64,000 nucleotides of DNA, taken from Catellatospora sp. KI3 (lineage in GTDB: Bacteria; Actinomycetota; Actinomycetes; Mycobacteriales; Micromonosporaceae). The DNA lies in assembly GCF_029948125.1 (NCBI RefSeq), contig NZ_JASAMB010000010.1, forward strand, positions 124,001 through 188,000, in the 5' to 3' direction. Position numbers and translations under genes: made by a program. Below are positions 25,653 to 34,166 of the stretch, in pieces (position 1 is the stretch's first letter; the number at the start of each line of letters is the position of its first letter). The notes under the pieces are model-generated. The model was not told the DNA's origin. It saw only the letters and a program-made list of their open reading frames with translations, and did no database searches.

Positions 25653-27026
25653 ATGGCTTCAGACCATACGGCTGTCGTGATCGGCGCCAGCATGGGCGGC
25701 CTGCTCGCCGCCCGCGCGCTCAGCGACAGTCACACCCGGGTCGTGGTCGTTGACCGCGACGACCTACCCACCCTCCCCGCCGACCGGCGCGGCGTCCCGC
25801 AGGGCAGGCAACTGCACGTCCTGCTGTCCCGCGGGCGCGAGGCGCTGGAGGAACTGTTCCCCGGCCTGACACAGCAGATGCGGGACCTGGCCGTGCCGCT
25901 GATGGATCTGCACGGCCAGGTCACCTGGTACAACGACGGCCATGTGATGGCCCGGGCCGAGTCCTCGATCATCGCGGCGGGGATGAGCCGCCCCCTGCTG
26001 GAGTACACCGTGCGCAGCCGCGTGGCCGCGCTGCCCGGGGTCGAGTTCCTGCCCGCCACCGAGGCGCTCGGGCTGGTCGCGACCCCCGACCGGCAGCGCG
26101 TCACCGGGGTACGGCTGCGCCACCGCGACGGCACCGAGCAGACGATCACCGCCGACCTCGTCGTCGACGCCTGCGGCCGAGCCTCGCGCACCCCGACCTG
26201 GCTCGGCGACCTCGGCTACGACGCACCCGCCGAGGAAGAGGTCCGCATCGAGGTCACCTACGTCACCCGCGTCTACCGGCACGAACCGCACCACCTCGGC
26301 GGGCTGCTCGGTGTCCTGACCAACCCGGTCCCCGGCGCGCCCCGCGCCGGCGTCGCCGGAGTGCTGCAAGACGGCCAGATCGCGGTAGCGCTCAGCGGCG
26401 TGCTCGGCGAGCAGCCGCCGACCGACGACGAGGGCATGCTGTCGTTCGCCGAGTCGCTGGCACCACCGCAGATCGCCGAGGTCGTCAAGTCGGCGCAGCC
26501 GCTGACCGACGCGGTCGCCATGCGCTTCCCGGCCAGCCGACGCCGCAGATACGAGCGGCTGCGCCGGTTCCCGGCGGGCTACCTGGTCGTCGCGGACGCA
26601 CTGTGCAGCTTCAACCCGCTCTACGGACAGGGTATGACAGTCGCCGCGCTACAGGCACTACTGCTGCGGCGGCTGCTCACCACCGGGGACGCGCAGCTGA
26701 GCCGGCGGTTCTTCCGGGCCAGCGCCCGGGTGATCGACGCGCCCTGGGCGATCGCCGTCGGCTCCGATCTGCGGTTCCCCGAGGTGGAAGGGCCGCGCCC
26801 GGCACCGGTGCGGTTCTTCAACGCCTACATCCACCGGCTGCATATCGCCGCGACCGCCGACGCGACACTGGGGGCGGCGTTCCTGCGCGTGGTGAACCTG
26901 GTCGACCCGCCCACGGCGCTGCTCGCGCCGGGGACGGTGCTCCGGGTGCTGCGCGGCTTCTGGCGGGGCCGCGGCGGCGCCCGCCGCGTTCCGGAAAGTC
27001 CGCGGTCGACGCACCCGGGCAGCTAG
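25653..27026 (+). CDS. FAD-dependent monooxygenase/oxidoreductase
   Basis: 457 aa. The N-terminal dinucleotide-binding fingerprint is VVIGASMGGLLAARAL, with RVVVVDRDD at the end of the second strand. A mid-protein DLVVDACGRASRTPTWL segment and a C-terminal VVADALCSFNPLYGQGMTVAALQALLL motif (the GD-like flavin site with D replaced by an A-D-A context) place it among PHBH-type flavoproteins. The ATG lies 5 nt after a TACGGT -10-like box, so it may be leaderless. No pathway genes are adjacent, so the substrate is unknown. Confidence 0.88.
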   Translation: MASDHTAVVIGASMGGLLAARALSDSHTRVVVVDRDDLPTLPADRRGVPQGRQLHVLLSRGREALEELFPGLTQQMRDLAVPLMDLHGQVTWYNDGHVMARAESSIIAAGMSRPLLEYTVRSRVAALPGVEFLPATEALGLVATPDRQRVTGVRLRHRDGTEQTITADLVVDACGRASRTPTWLGDLGYDAPAEEEVRIEVTYVTRVYRHEPHHLGGLLGVLTNPVPGAPRAGVAGVLQDGQIAVALSGVLGEQPPTDDEGMLSFAESLAPPQIAEVVKSAQPLTDAVAMRFPASRRRRYERLRRFPAGYLVVADALCSFNPLYGQGMTVAALQALLLRRLLTTGDAQLSRRFFRASARVIDAPWAIAVGSDLRFPEVEGPRPAPVRFFNAYIHRLHIAATADATLGAAFLRVVNLVDPPTALLAPGTVLRVLRGFWRGRGGARRVPESPRSTHPGS

Positions 27027-27045
27027 GGCCGGCGTACTGACGTGG

Positions 27046-27082
27046 ACGCGCGGCTTGTCACCGGGGGAGGCGGGCCGCGCGT
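27046..27082. terminator. Hairpin between convergent genes
   Basis: 9-bp stem ACGCGCGGC / GCCGCGCGT with a 19-nt loop between the monooxygenase and DUF1295 genes. Confidence 0.5.
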
Positions 27083-27119
27083 GTCGGACCCGGCAGACTC
27101 GGACGGCTCGGGCCGTTGA

Positions 27120-27941
27120 TCAGACGCTGGCCTGGCCGGGTTCGCGGCGTGGGGGCCAGGGGATGATCGGCGAAGTGAGCGCCTGGTAGTCGGCGTACTC
27201 GGGGTAGCGGGAGCGGGTGATGCTCTCGGTGAAGACCGTCGAGCCGACGAACAGCGCGGTGAGCAGGACCGCACCGATGACCGTCCACTGCGGAAGCGAG
27301 GCGGCCGCGACCGCGCCGAACCCGAACACCACCCACCACTGGGCCTGCTCGAAGAAGTAGTTCGGGTGGCGCGAGTACTTGAAGAGTCCGCCGCGCGCGA
27401 ACCGCGACTCGGGCTCCTGGCCGGCCGCGAGCGCGGCGTGCTTGCGCCGGTGGAAGTCCCACTGCTGCTGATCGGCGACGGTCTCACCGGCGAGCAGGCC
27501 GAGGAAGACCAGGGCGAGCAGCGCGTCGAGCGCCCCGAACGGCCGCGGGTGGGTCAGCGCCGTGTACGCCGGCAGCGTGATCAGCAGCAGGATGATGTTC
27601 TGGTACACCGTGATGAAGCCCAGGTTGAACAGCTGGAACTGCCACGGCGCCAGCCGTGCCCGCAGGATCGCCCAGCGGTAGTCCTCGCCGCCGGGGGCGT
27701 ACCCGCCGCGCCGGGCGAAGTTGAACGTCAGCCGCGCCCCCCACAGCAGCACCAGCGCGGTCAGCACGTTCAGCCGGGTGTCGCCGAAGTCGGCCGCGGC
27801 GGCGAACACCGCCACGTACACCACCGGGACGATCGACCAGATCCGGTCCACCCACGAGTGCTCGTTGCTGATCAGGGAGGCGATCCAGGTCGCGGCGCAG
27901 GCACCGGCGCAGATCCACAGGCAGACGATGAGGGCGTCCAT
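27120..27941 (-). CDS. DUF1295 / steroid 5-alpha-reductase-like membrane protein
   Basis: 273 aa with about seven hydrophobic helices. The family core is GGEDYRWAILR, then WDFHRRKHAAL, and the C-terminal FKYSRHPNYFFEQAQWWVVF with SRYPEYADYQALTSPIIPW, characteristic of DUF1295 and related isoprenylcysteine methyltransferase/steroid reductase folds. ATG 27941 is 8 nt from a TACAGT -10-like box and has no ribosome site, so it is probably leaderless. A lipid or steroid-like NAD(P)H-dependent reductase is suggested by the family, not proven. Confidence 0.9.
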   Translation of the reverse strand: MDALIVCLWICAGACAATWIASLISNEHSWVDRIWSIVPVVYVAVFAAAADFGDTRLNVLTALVLLWGARLTFNFARRGGYAPGGEDYRWAILRARLAPWQFQLFNLGFITVYQNIILLLITLPAYTALTHPRPFGALDALLALVFLGLLAGETVADQQQWDFHRRKHAALAAGQEPESRFARGGLFKYSRHPNYFFEQAQWWVVFGFGAVAAASLPQWTVIGAVLLTALFVGSTVFTESITRSRYPEYADYQALTSPIIPWPPRREPGQASV

Positions 27942-27949
27942 GATCGGGC

Positions 27950-27955
27950 ACTGTA
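27950..27955 (-). promoter_or_regulatory. -10 box of the DUF1295 gene
   Basis: Minus-strand TACAGT, 8 nt before the ATG, with no Shine-Dalgarno in between. Confidence 0.45.
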
Positions 27956-27985
27956 ATCCTGCGGCGGGCCCGCGTACACAGGCCG

Positions 27986-28019
27986 ACCGGCCGGATGCCG
28001 CGGCGGGCATCCGGCCGGT
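27986..28019 (-). terminator. Terminator of the PadR operon
   Basis: 14-bp perfect stem ACCGGCCGGATGCC / GGCATCCGGCCGGT, 6-nt GC loop, 12 bp beyond the stop of the membrane gene at 28032. Confidence 0.75.
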
Positions 28020-28031
28020 GCCGGGAGGTGC

Positions 28032-28901
28032 TCAGCCGCGCGGTCGGAACAGGGTGCGCGCCATCAGGACCAGCATCGCCAGCAGGCCGCCCAGCAGGGC
28101 CAGCCACGACCACGCCCAGCCGGCGGTGAGCGTCAGCAGCACGAACCCGCCGAGCGCCGCGATCCAGATCGCCGCGGTGTAGATCCCGAACCGGGCCGCC
28201 GCGGCCGGGTCCCCGGCGAACGGGTCGCCGAGTTCGTGGTGCTCGCGCTGCATGCGTACCACCCATGGCTTGTGCCGGTTGGTCTGGGTCACGCCCAGCC
28301 AGGTGAACGCGACGGCCGCGACGACCAGCAGCACCCCGGCCGCGACCAGCGGGCCGACGGGCCACTCGGGGTAGGCGGTGGCGACGATCCCGGCGCCCGC
28401 CAGGCCCAGCGCGGCGGCCGCGCCGTAGCCCAGCGCCCGGCCGGTGGGCAGGGGGTAGTTCGTGGTGGTCTCCTGCCGCAGCGCGTCGGCGGTGATCAGG
28501 CCGCCGGTCGCCGCCAGCACCGCGACCGCGAGGATCTCCCAGATGATCCCCATGGTGTGCAGGACGGTCAGCACCAGGATCGCCAGGGCGGCCGTGGCCA
28601 GCAGCGACAGCAGCAAGGTCCGTAGGACGAACGCGGGTCGGGGCCGCACCCGCTGGTCCAGCCACGGCGCCGCCGAGGGTGCCCCGGCGGTCTCGGCCAC
28701 GATCGACCGCACGTCGCCGAGTTCGGCCATGGCGCGCCGCGCGGACTCGTCGCCGCCGACGCCGGACTGCTCGAGTTCGGCGACGCGGGCGACCAGGTTG
28801 GCGCGCATCTCCTCCTTGAGGTCGCGGGCCTCGGCGGTCATGTCGATGCCGGCGAACGCTTCGTCGAGGAGGCGGTGGATCGCCAGGCTGCTGTCGGTCA
28901 T
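28032..28901 (-). CDS. Permease-prefix (HAAS-like) membrane protein, PadR partner
   Basis: 289 aa from ATG 28901 (a GTG one codon earlier is equally possible; GGAAGG serves both). The first ~80 residues form the soluble helical prefix typical of PadR-associated proteins (RDLKEEMRANLVARVAELEQSGVGGDESARRAMAELGDV). About six membrane helices follow, ending in FRPRG. The start overlaps the PadR stop, so translation is coupled. In actinobacteria and firmicutes such prefix-domain proteins sit with PadR regulators and often with ABC transporters, which are absent here. Function unknown. Confidence 0.87.
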   Translation of the reverse strand: MTDSSLAIHRLLDEAFAGIDMTAEARDLKEEMRANLVARVAELEQSGVGGDESARRAMAELGDVRSIVAETAGAPSAAPWLDQRVRPRPAFVLRTLLLSLLATAALAILVLTVLHTMGIIWEILAVAVLAATGGLITADALRQETTTNYPLPTGRALGYGAAAALGLAGAGIVATAYPEWPVGPLVAAGVLLVVAAVAFTWLGVTQTNRHKPWVVRMQREHHELGDPFAGDPAAAARFGIYTAAIWIAALGGFVLLTLTAGWAWSWLALLGGLLAMLVLMARTLFRPRG

Positions 28902-29308
28902 CACGGCCGCCTTCCGGTACGGGTGGTGCCCGGGTCGGACTTGCCGAGCCGGAGCAGGGAGTCGATGAGGCCGCGGGTGATCTCCCAGGCCTGGACGTTG
29001 TGGCCGTAGACGGCCCGGCCCGCATCGGTGATGCGGTAGTACTTGCGGCGGCCGCCCTGGGTCTCGTCGCCCCAGAAGGCCTCCACCAGGCCGTCCTTGA
29101 GCAGCCGCCGGTAGCTGGCGTAGAGGGTGGCTTCCTTGATCTCGTACGCCCCGCCGGTGGCGTCGCGGATGGTCTTGAAGATCTCGAAGCCGTAGCTCTC
29201 GCCCTGGCTCAGCACCGCCAACACGATCGTGTCGGTGTGCCCCCGCAGGAGGTCGGCTGCGAACGCGTCGCTCGCCAGAAATGTATCGCTGTCAAACTTC
29301 TCGGGCAC
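28901..29308 (-). CDS. PadR-family transcriptional regulator
   Basis: 135 aa. Winged-helix PadR core: LLRGHTDTIVLAVLSQGESYGFEIFKTIRDATGGAYEIKEATLYASYRRLLKDGLVEAFWGDETQGGRRKYYRITDAG, then a C-terminal dimerisation helix. GTG 29308 is chosen because a TACAGT -10 lies 7 nt upstream and no ribosome site exists, giving a leaderless mRNA; longer frames lack family similarity. It is probably autoregulated through the dyad at 29313-29335 and controls the coupled membrane gene. Confidence 0.92.
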   Translation of the reverse strand: MPEKFDSDTFLASDAFAADLLRGHTDTIVLAVLSQGESYGFEIFKTIRDATGGAYEIKEATLYASYRRLLKDGLVEAFWGDETQGGRRKYYRITDAGRAVYGHNVQAWEITRGLIDSLLRLGKSDPGTTRTGRRP

Positions 29309-29312
29309 GACT

Positions 29313-29335
29313 AGTACTGTAACAGATAAAGTACT
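29313..29335 (-). promoter_or_regulatory. Dyad operator/promoter of padR gene
   Basis: AGTACT at 29313-29318 and 29330-29335, 17 bp apart, with an inner CTGTAACAG (29317-29325) that contains the minus-strand -10 TACAGT (29316-29321). AT-rich relative to its surroundings. Confidence 0.6.
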
Positions 29336-29506
29336 CGACGACGCAAGTATGAGCTGCGGCGGCGGACAGGCCGTCCACAACGACGTCAACACTGTTGACG
29401 GATCACCGGCCGGGCGGCTGCTCCCGACCCCTCGTGATCACGTGTGAAACTCCGGCAGGTGGAGCCTCAACGCTCCACCTCACGCGTTCCTGGGGAGGGA
29501 CCCACG

Positions 29507-31816
29507 ATGAGAAAGCCGATCATCGCCGCGGTCGGCGCGGCCGGTGCGGCGGTGCTGGTCGCCGCAGCCCTGCAGTGGCCGGCCGGTGCGGCACCCGCCA
29601 CGAGCGGGAACGCCGCGCGACCCGCGGCGGACAACGCGACCCACCGGTCCGACAACCGGCCCGGCCCGCGCACCAAGCAGTGGACCGACAAGCGCAAGGC
29701 CGCCCTCGACCTGGTCGGGCGCGGCAAGGCGCACATCGACGCCCGGGGCAACGTCACGGTCGACGCCGAGACGGACAACGTCGTCGAGGTGGCCTTCGAG
29801 AAGACCGACAAGATCTTCACGGTACTGGCCGAGTTCGGCACCCAGAGCGCCGGCAAGTACGGCACCGCCCCCGGCCCGCTGCACAACCAGATCCCGCAGC
29901 CCGACCGCAGCACCGACAACTCCACCGGCTGGGCCGCCGACTTCAGCACCGCCCACTACGAGAACCTGTTCAACGGCTCGGGCGAGTCGATGAAGAGCTT
30001 CTACGAGCAGCTGTCCTCGGGCAGGTACTCGGTCAGCAACACGGTCAGCGACTGGGTGCAGGTGCCCTACAACGAGTCCTACTACGGCGACAACGCCATC
30101 GAGGACAACGGCGGCTCCTGGGCGTTCATCGCCGACACCGGCAACGCCTGGTACCGGCACGCCCTCGCCTCGATGACCCCCGCGCAGATCGACGCCTACC
30201 TGGCGCAGTTCGACGTGTGGGACCGCTACGACTTCGACAGCGACGGCGACTTCGACGAGCCCGACGGCTACCTCGACCACTTCCAGGCCGTACACGCCGG
30301 TGAAGGCGAGGACGCCGGCGGCGGCGCCCAGGGCGAGGACGCCATCTGGTCGCACCGCTGGTACGTCAACGCGACCGACTTCGGCCTGACCGGCCCGACC
30401 GTCAGCGGCCGGCAGAACCTGTCCGGCGGCGCCCGCATCGGCGACTCGAACTACTGGCTGGGCGACTACACCACCGAGCCCGAGAACGGCGGCCTGGGCG
30501 TGTTCGCCCACGAGTTCGGCCACGACCTCGGCCTGCCGGACTACTACGACACCAACAGCGGCGACAACAGCACCTCGTTCTGGACCCTGATGAGCTCCGG
30601 CTCGTGGCTCGGCCACGGCGCCGAGGCCGACGAGGGCATCGGCAACACCCCCGGCCTGATGGGCCCGGAGGAGAAGCTGTTCCTCGGCTGGCTGGACTAC
30701 CGCGAGGTCGCCCCCGGCCAGAGCGGCACCATCCAACTGGACCCGGCCCAGGACGCCAACGCCGCCAACGCGCAGGCGATCAAGGTGAACCTGCCGCCCG
30801 CGACGACGTCGACCACGTACACCACCCCGGCCTCCGGGCAGTACGCGTGGTGGACCGGCAGCGCCGACCAGCTCAACGAGGCCCTGGCGCACGCCGTGCC
30901 CGCCACCTCCAAGGTCACCGTGACCGCCAAGGCGTGGTACGACATCGAGTCGGGCTACGACTACCTGTACTTCGAGTACTCCGCCAACGGCGGCGCCACC
31001 TGGACGCAGGCCGGACAGCCGATCACCGGCTCGTCGGCCGGGAAGTGGACCACGCTGCGGTACTCCTACACCGCGGGCGGCGCGGCCACCCAGTTCCGGT
31101 TCCGCTACCAGACCGACGGCGGCGTGCACTTCGCCGGCGCCTTCATCGACGACATCACGGCCAAGGCCGGCAACGCCACGGTGTTCACCGACGACGCCGA
31201 GACCCCCGGCACCTGGACCGCCACCGGCCAGTGGCAGCGCTCCACCGGCACCGTGTCGACCTCGGCCGAGCGGTACTACCTGCTGGAGAACCGCCAGTAC
31301 ACCGGCTACGACGACACGCTGCGCACCGGCCCGTACCAGTTCAGCTACGCCTACAGCGCGCCGAACAAGGTCGAGTTCTTCCCGTTCCAGCCCGGCATGC
31401 TCGTCTGGTACGTCAACCACGGCCAGGAGGACAACAACACCTCCCAGCACCCGGGCACCGGCCTGTCGCTGCCGGTCGACGCGCACCCCGCGTCGATGCT
31501 CTACTCCGACGGCACCAGCCCCACCAACCGCCGCCAGCCGTTCGACGCGACGTTCGGCATCCAGCCCGTCCCGCAGGTCTGCCTGCACAAGGAGGCGCTG
31601 GTCGGCAGCGGCAAGACGCAGACCGTGCAGACCCTGGCGGCCTGCGCCCCGGCGAACGCGGGCATCCCGGTGTTCGCCGACGCCGATCCGCTGGCGTACT
31701 ACGACACCGCCAACCCGACCAACAGCGTCAAGGTCGCCGGCCACGGCGTCACCGCCACGGTCACCGGCCAGACGGGCAACATCCTGACCGTCAGCGTGGT
31801 CAACCCGGCCGCCTGA
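29507..31816 (+). CDS. Immune inhibitor A-type M6 metalloprotease, secreted
   Basis: 769 aa. Signal peptide MRKPIIAAVGAAGAAVLVAAA, cleavage near GAA/PA, then a propeptide-like region. The M6 catalytic domain has the zinc motif H335-E-F-G-H339 followed by DLGLPDYYD and a Met-turn-like FWTLMSSGSW. The C-terminal half holds beta-sandwich modules (WYDIESGYDYLYFEYSANGG, FIDDITAKAG). Length and layout are those of full-size bacterial InhA proteases. GGGGAGGGA precedes the ATG. Secreted zinc endopeptidase, active outside the cell; substrates unknown. Confidence 0.95.
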   Translation: MRKPIIAAVGAAGAAVLVAAALQWPAGAAPATSGNAARPAADNATHRSDNRPGPRTKQWTDKRKAALDLVGRGKAHIDARGNVTVDAETDNVVEVAFEKTDKIFTVLAEFGTQSAGKYGTAPGPLHNQIPQPDRSTDNSTGWAADFSTAHYENLFNGSGESMKSFYEQLSSGRYSVSNTVSDWVQVPYNESYYGDNAIEDNGGSWAFIADTGNAWYRHALASMTPAQIDAYLAQFDVWDRYDFDSDGDFDEPDGYLDHFQAVHAGEGEDAGGGAQGEDAIWSHRWYVNATDFGLTGPTVSGRQNLSGGARIGDSNYWLGDYTTEPENGGLGVFAHEFGHDLGLPDYYDTNSGDNSTSFWTLMSSGSWLGHGAEADEGIGNTPGLMGPEEKLFLGWLDYREVAPGQSGTIQLDPAQDANAANAQAIKVNLPPATTSTTYTTPASGQYAWWTGSADQLNEALAHAVPATSKVTVTAKAWYDIESGYDYLYFEYSANGGATWTQAGQPITGSSAGKWTTLRYSYTAGGAATQFRFRYQTDGGVHFAGAFIDDITAKAGNATVFTDDAETPGTWTATGQWQRSTGTVSTSAERYYLLENRQYTGYDDTLRTGPYQFSYAYSAPNKVEFFPFQPGMLVWYVNHGQEDNNTSQHPGTGLSLPVDAHPASMLYSDGTSPTNRRQPFDATFGIQPVPQVCLHKEALVGSGKTQTVQTLAACAPANAGIPVFADADPLAYYDTANPTNSVKVAGHGVTATVTGQTGNILTVSVVNPAA

Positions 31817-31846
31817 CCGGCACAGACGAAAGGCACCAACCGTTCG

Positions 31847-31887
31847 GCCGGGCGGGGCCGGGAGTCGATCTCCCGGCCCCGCCCGGC
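31847..31887. terminator. Bidirectional terminator
   Basis: 18-bp perfect stem (31847-31864 with 31870-31887), 5-nt loop TCGAT, between the convergent protease and VanX-like genes. One of the strongest hairpins in the window. Confidence 0.85.
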
Positions 31888-31905
31888 GTCCAGCCCCCGA
31901 TCCGG

Positions 31906-32427
31906 TCAGGACGGACCGGCCACCCGGGCGTAGCGGGCGGCGGCCCGGGTGGCCAGGGCCCACAGGTGCTCGCCGTAGGACCAGTGCCACCACGCCGCCG
32001 GATGGTTGACCATCCCGGCGGCCGTCATGGCCCGGCCCAGCAGCGCCCGGTGCGCACCGGCCCCGTCGTCGGCGACCTCGTCGGCCAGCCGGCTGGGCCC
32101 GCCGACGTCGGGCACCTGCGTGCCCAGCCACAGGGGCGTACCGTCCGCGCCGCACAGCGTCACGTCGACCTCCCCGCCGGTGGCGTGCGGACCGTGCGGC
32201 GTCCCGTCCGTCCGGTGCCCGGCCACGACCAGCAGCCGCACTCCGCGCGGCAGCAGGCTCTGCGCCACCACCAGCCGGTCGGCCACGGCCAGCCGCACCC
32301 GCACCGCCCGGTCCGGACCCACCTGCAGCACCTCGCTGCCGGCCAGGTCGACCAGCGGCTCGCCGCACTCGGCGACCGGCACGTCGATGTGCCAGCTGTC
32401 GACGTCGACGAGGCACTCCGATGTCAT
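31906..32427 (-). CDS. Degenerate VanX-like (M15D) D-Ala-D-Ala dipeptidase homologue
   Basis: 173 aa. The N terminus is typical of the family (VAECGEPLVDL, then ADRLVVAQSLLPRGVRLLVVAGHR). Zinc ligands H81 and D88 keep the right spacing (HATGGEVDVTL), and H148 sits in the C-terminal WWHWSYGE. Two defects are visible. First, about 30-40 residues normally found between the GYR segment and the His-Asp motif are missing, as these are separated by only ~8 residues. Second, the catalytic Glu of the E-W-W-H motif is Ala (A145-W-W-H148). No signal peptide. Zinc binding may remain, but dipeptidase activity is doubtful. No vanH/vanA neighbour. GAAGGAG precedes the ATG, and the frame is otherwise intact. 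Confidence 0.82.
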   Translation of the reverse strand: MTSECLVDVDSWHIDVPVAECGEPLVDLAGSEVLQVGPDRAVRVRLAVADRLVVAQSLLPRGVRLLVVAGHRTDGTPHGPHATGGEVDVTLCGADGTPLWLGTQVPDVGGPSRLADEVADDGAGAHRALLGRAMTAAGMVNHPAAWWHWSYGEHLWALATRAAARYARVAGPS

Positions 32428-32456
32428 CTCTGCTCTCCTTCCATGTTCGTGCTGGA

Positions 32457-32502
32457 ACGACCGGGAACCGGACCGCCGCGAGGCGACCCGGTTCCCGGTC
32501 GT
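32457..32502 (-). terminator. Terminator of the CHAP gene
   Basis: 15-bp perfect stem ACGACCGGGAACCGG / CCGGTTCCCGGTCGT, 16-nt loop, between the CHAP stop (32520) and the VanX-like start (32427). It argues that the two genes are separate units. Confidence 0.75.
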
Positions 32503-32519
32503 GGTTCAGGTTGCGGCTG

Positions 32520-34109
32520 TCACAGCCAGGAGCCGACCAGCAGCCGGTTGGCCACCGGGGCGAGGCTCATCGGGCCGGAGGTGTACCAGTCGACCGGCGC
32601 GATGGTCCCGTTCAGGAACACCTTGTACGTGAAGGAGGTGTCCGCGTTCTGGACCGCGATCACGGTGTCGTCCATGCCGTCGCCGTTGACGTCGCCGGCG
32701 GCCATCCGCGAGCCGGCGTTGTCGAGGTCGATGTTGTAGTAGGTCGCGGTGGACAGGTTGCCGAACGAGCTGCCGTTGGAGTACCAGCGGTACAGGACCA
32801 GGTAGGTGCCGCCGTCGTAGCCCAGGATCGGCTCGGCCTTGCTGTCGCCGTTGACGTCGGCCAGGATCAGCCGGTCACCGACCGGGGCCAGGCTGAACGG
32901 GCCGGAGGTGTACCAGTCGACCGGCGCGGTCGTCCCGCTCAGGAACACCTTGTACGTGAACGAGGTGTCGGCGTTCTGCAGCGCGATGACCGTGTCGTCC
33001 CTGCCGTCGCCGTTGACGTCGGCGGCGGCCATGCGGTTGCCCACGTTGTCCAGGTCGATACCGGCGTAGGTCGCCGTCGAGTAGCTGCCGAAGGAGCTGC
33101 CGGTGGAGTACCAGCGGTACAGGATGGTCGTGGTGCCACTGTCGTAGCCGAGGATCGGGTCGGCCTTGCCGTCGCCGTTGACGTCGGCGAGCACGAGCCG
33201 GTTGGCGACCGGGCCGAGGTTGAACGGGCCGGAGGTGTACCAGGTCTGGGGCGCCGCGGTGCCGTGGAGCAGGACCTTGAAGCTGAACGTGCCGTCCGGG
33301 TTCTGCATGGCCATCACGGTGTCGTCGGTGCCGTCGCCGTCGACGTCGCCGGAGGCGACCCGGTCACCGACCCCGTCCAGGTCGTACCCGGCGTGCGTGG
33401 CGGTGGAGTAGCTGCCGAACGAGGTGCCGTTGGAGTTCCAGCGGTACATGACCGTGTAGTTGCCCGCGTCGTACCCGAGGATCGGGCTGGCCAGCGACGA
33501 GCCGCCGCCGCCACCGGCGCCGACCGGAGTGGTGAACCCGACGATGTCGGAGTTGCCCGTGTAGCTGGTGTAGGTCTTGGCCTTGATCGAGTCGCTGGTG
33601 TTGCCCTCGATCGTGTACAGGGTCGTGCCCGACACCGACTTCACGATGCCGACGTGGTCGATGACCCCGTCGCCCTCCCAGTCGAACACCACCGCGTCGC
33701 CGGGCTGCGCCACGTAGCCGCTGCTGCGGGCGTGCCAGGTGCCGTGGTTCTGGCCGTACGTCTTGAACGACCGCGCCATGCCGGTCACCTCCGACAGGTA
33801 CGAGGTCACCCCGCCCTCGCGCCAGGTGTACTTGGCGAACGCCGCGCACCAGGCGTAGTCGTCGCCGCCCCCGCCCCAGCCCGACCGGCCGCCGCAGGCC
33901 GGCCAGCCGAACATCTGGCCGCCGTAGTAGGTGCAGTTGTTGCCGATCTCCACGTTGCGCAGGCTGTCGTTGAGCTCGCGCTGCGCGATCGTGACGATGC
34001 CGCTGCCGACGGTGGCGTGCGCGGCCGTGGGGGCCACGACGACTCCGAAGGCGACCGCCGCGGTCGCGACGACAGTGGTGCCGATGCGCTTGAGGAGTGC
34101 GATGGACAT
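32520..34109 (-). CDS. Secreted CHAP amidase/peptidase with FG-GAP (VCBS) repeats
   Basis: 529 aa. Signal peptide (VVATAAVAFGVVVAPTAAHA). The CHAP domain (residues ~35-195) has the catalytic Cys in DDYAWCAAFAKYTW and the His in DGVIDHVGIVKSV. A Gly/Ser linker leads to about three and a half FG-GAP units, each with LADVNGDGKADPILGYD or GDVNGDGMDDTVIA calcium loops and YRWYSNGSSFG blades, forming a beta-propeller. It likely cleaves peptidoglycan while the propeller binds a polymer. The ribosome site AAAGG lies inside a hairpin arm (34119-34151), so translation may be structure-controlled. Confidence 0.92.
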   Translation of the reverse strand: MSIALLKRIGTTVVATAAVAFGVVVAPTAAHATVGSGIVTIAQRELNDSLRNVEIGNNCTYYGGQMFGWPACGGRSGWGGGGDDYAWCAAFAKYTWREGGVTSYLSEVTGMARSFKTYGQNHGTWHARSSGYVAQPGDAVVFDWEGDGVIDHVGIVKSVSGTTLYTIEGNTSDSIKAKTYTSYTGNSDIVGFTTPVGAGGGGGSSLASPILGYDAGNYTVMYRWNSNGTSFGSYSTATHAGYDLDGVGDRVASGDVDGDGTDDTVMAMQNPDGTFSFKVLLHGTAAPQTWYTSGPFNLGPVANRLVLADVNGDGKADPILGYDSGTTTILYRWYSTGSSFGSYSTATYAGIDLDNVGNRMAAADVNGDGRDDTVIALQNADTSFTYKVFLSGTTAPVDWYTSGPFSLAPVGDRLILADVNGDSKAEPILGYDGGTYLVLYRWYSNGSSFGNLSTATYYNIDLDNAGSRMAAGDVNGDGMDDTVIAVQNADTSFTYKVFLNGTIAPVDWYTSGPMSLAPVANRLLVGSWL

Positions 34110-34118
34110 TGTCCCGTT

Positions 34119-34151
34119 CCTTTCGGTGTCTTCCTTGCTGACACCGAAAGG
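34119..34151 (-). promoter_or_regulatory. Hairpin enclosing the CHAP gene ribosome binding site
   Basis: 12-bp perfect stem CCTTTCGGTGTC / GACACCGAAAGG, 9-nt loop. In the minus-strand RNA the 3' arm contains AAAGG, the Shine-Dalgarno of the gene starting at 34109. It also lies 15 bp past the stop of the AfsR-like gene, so it may serve as that gene's terminator. Confidence 0.65.
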
Positions 34152-34166
34152 TTCGCGGCGGGTCCT

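Noticed and set aside
31906-34109. Glycopeptide resistance cassette
   Set aside because: No vanH, vanA or vanRS; the VanX-like protein is degenerate and a terminator separates it from the CHAP gene.
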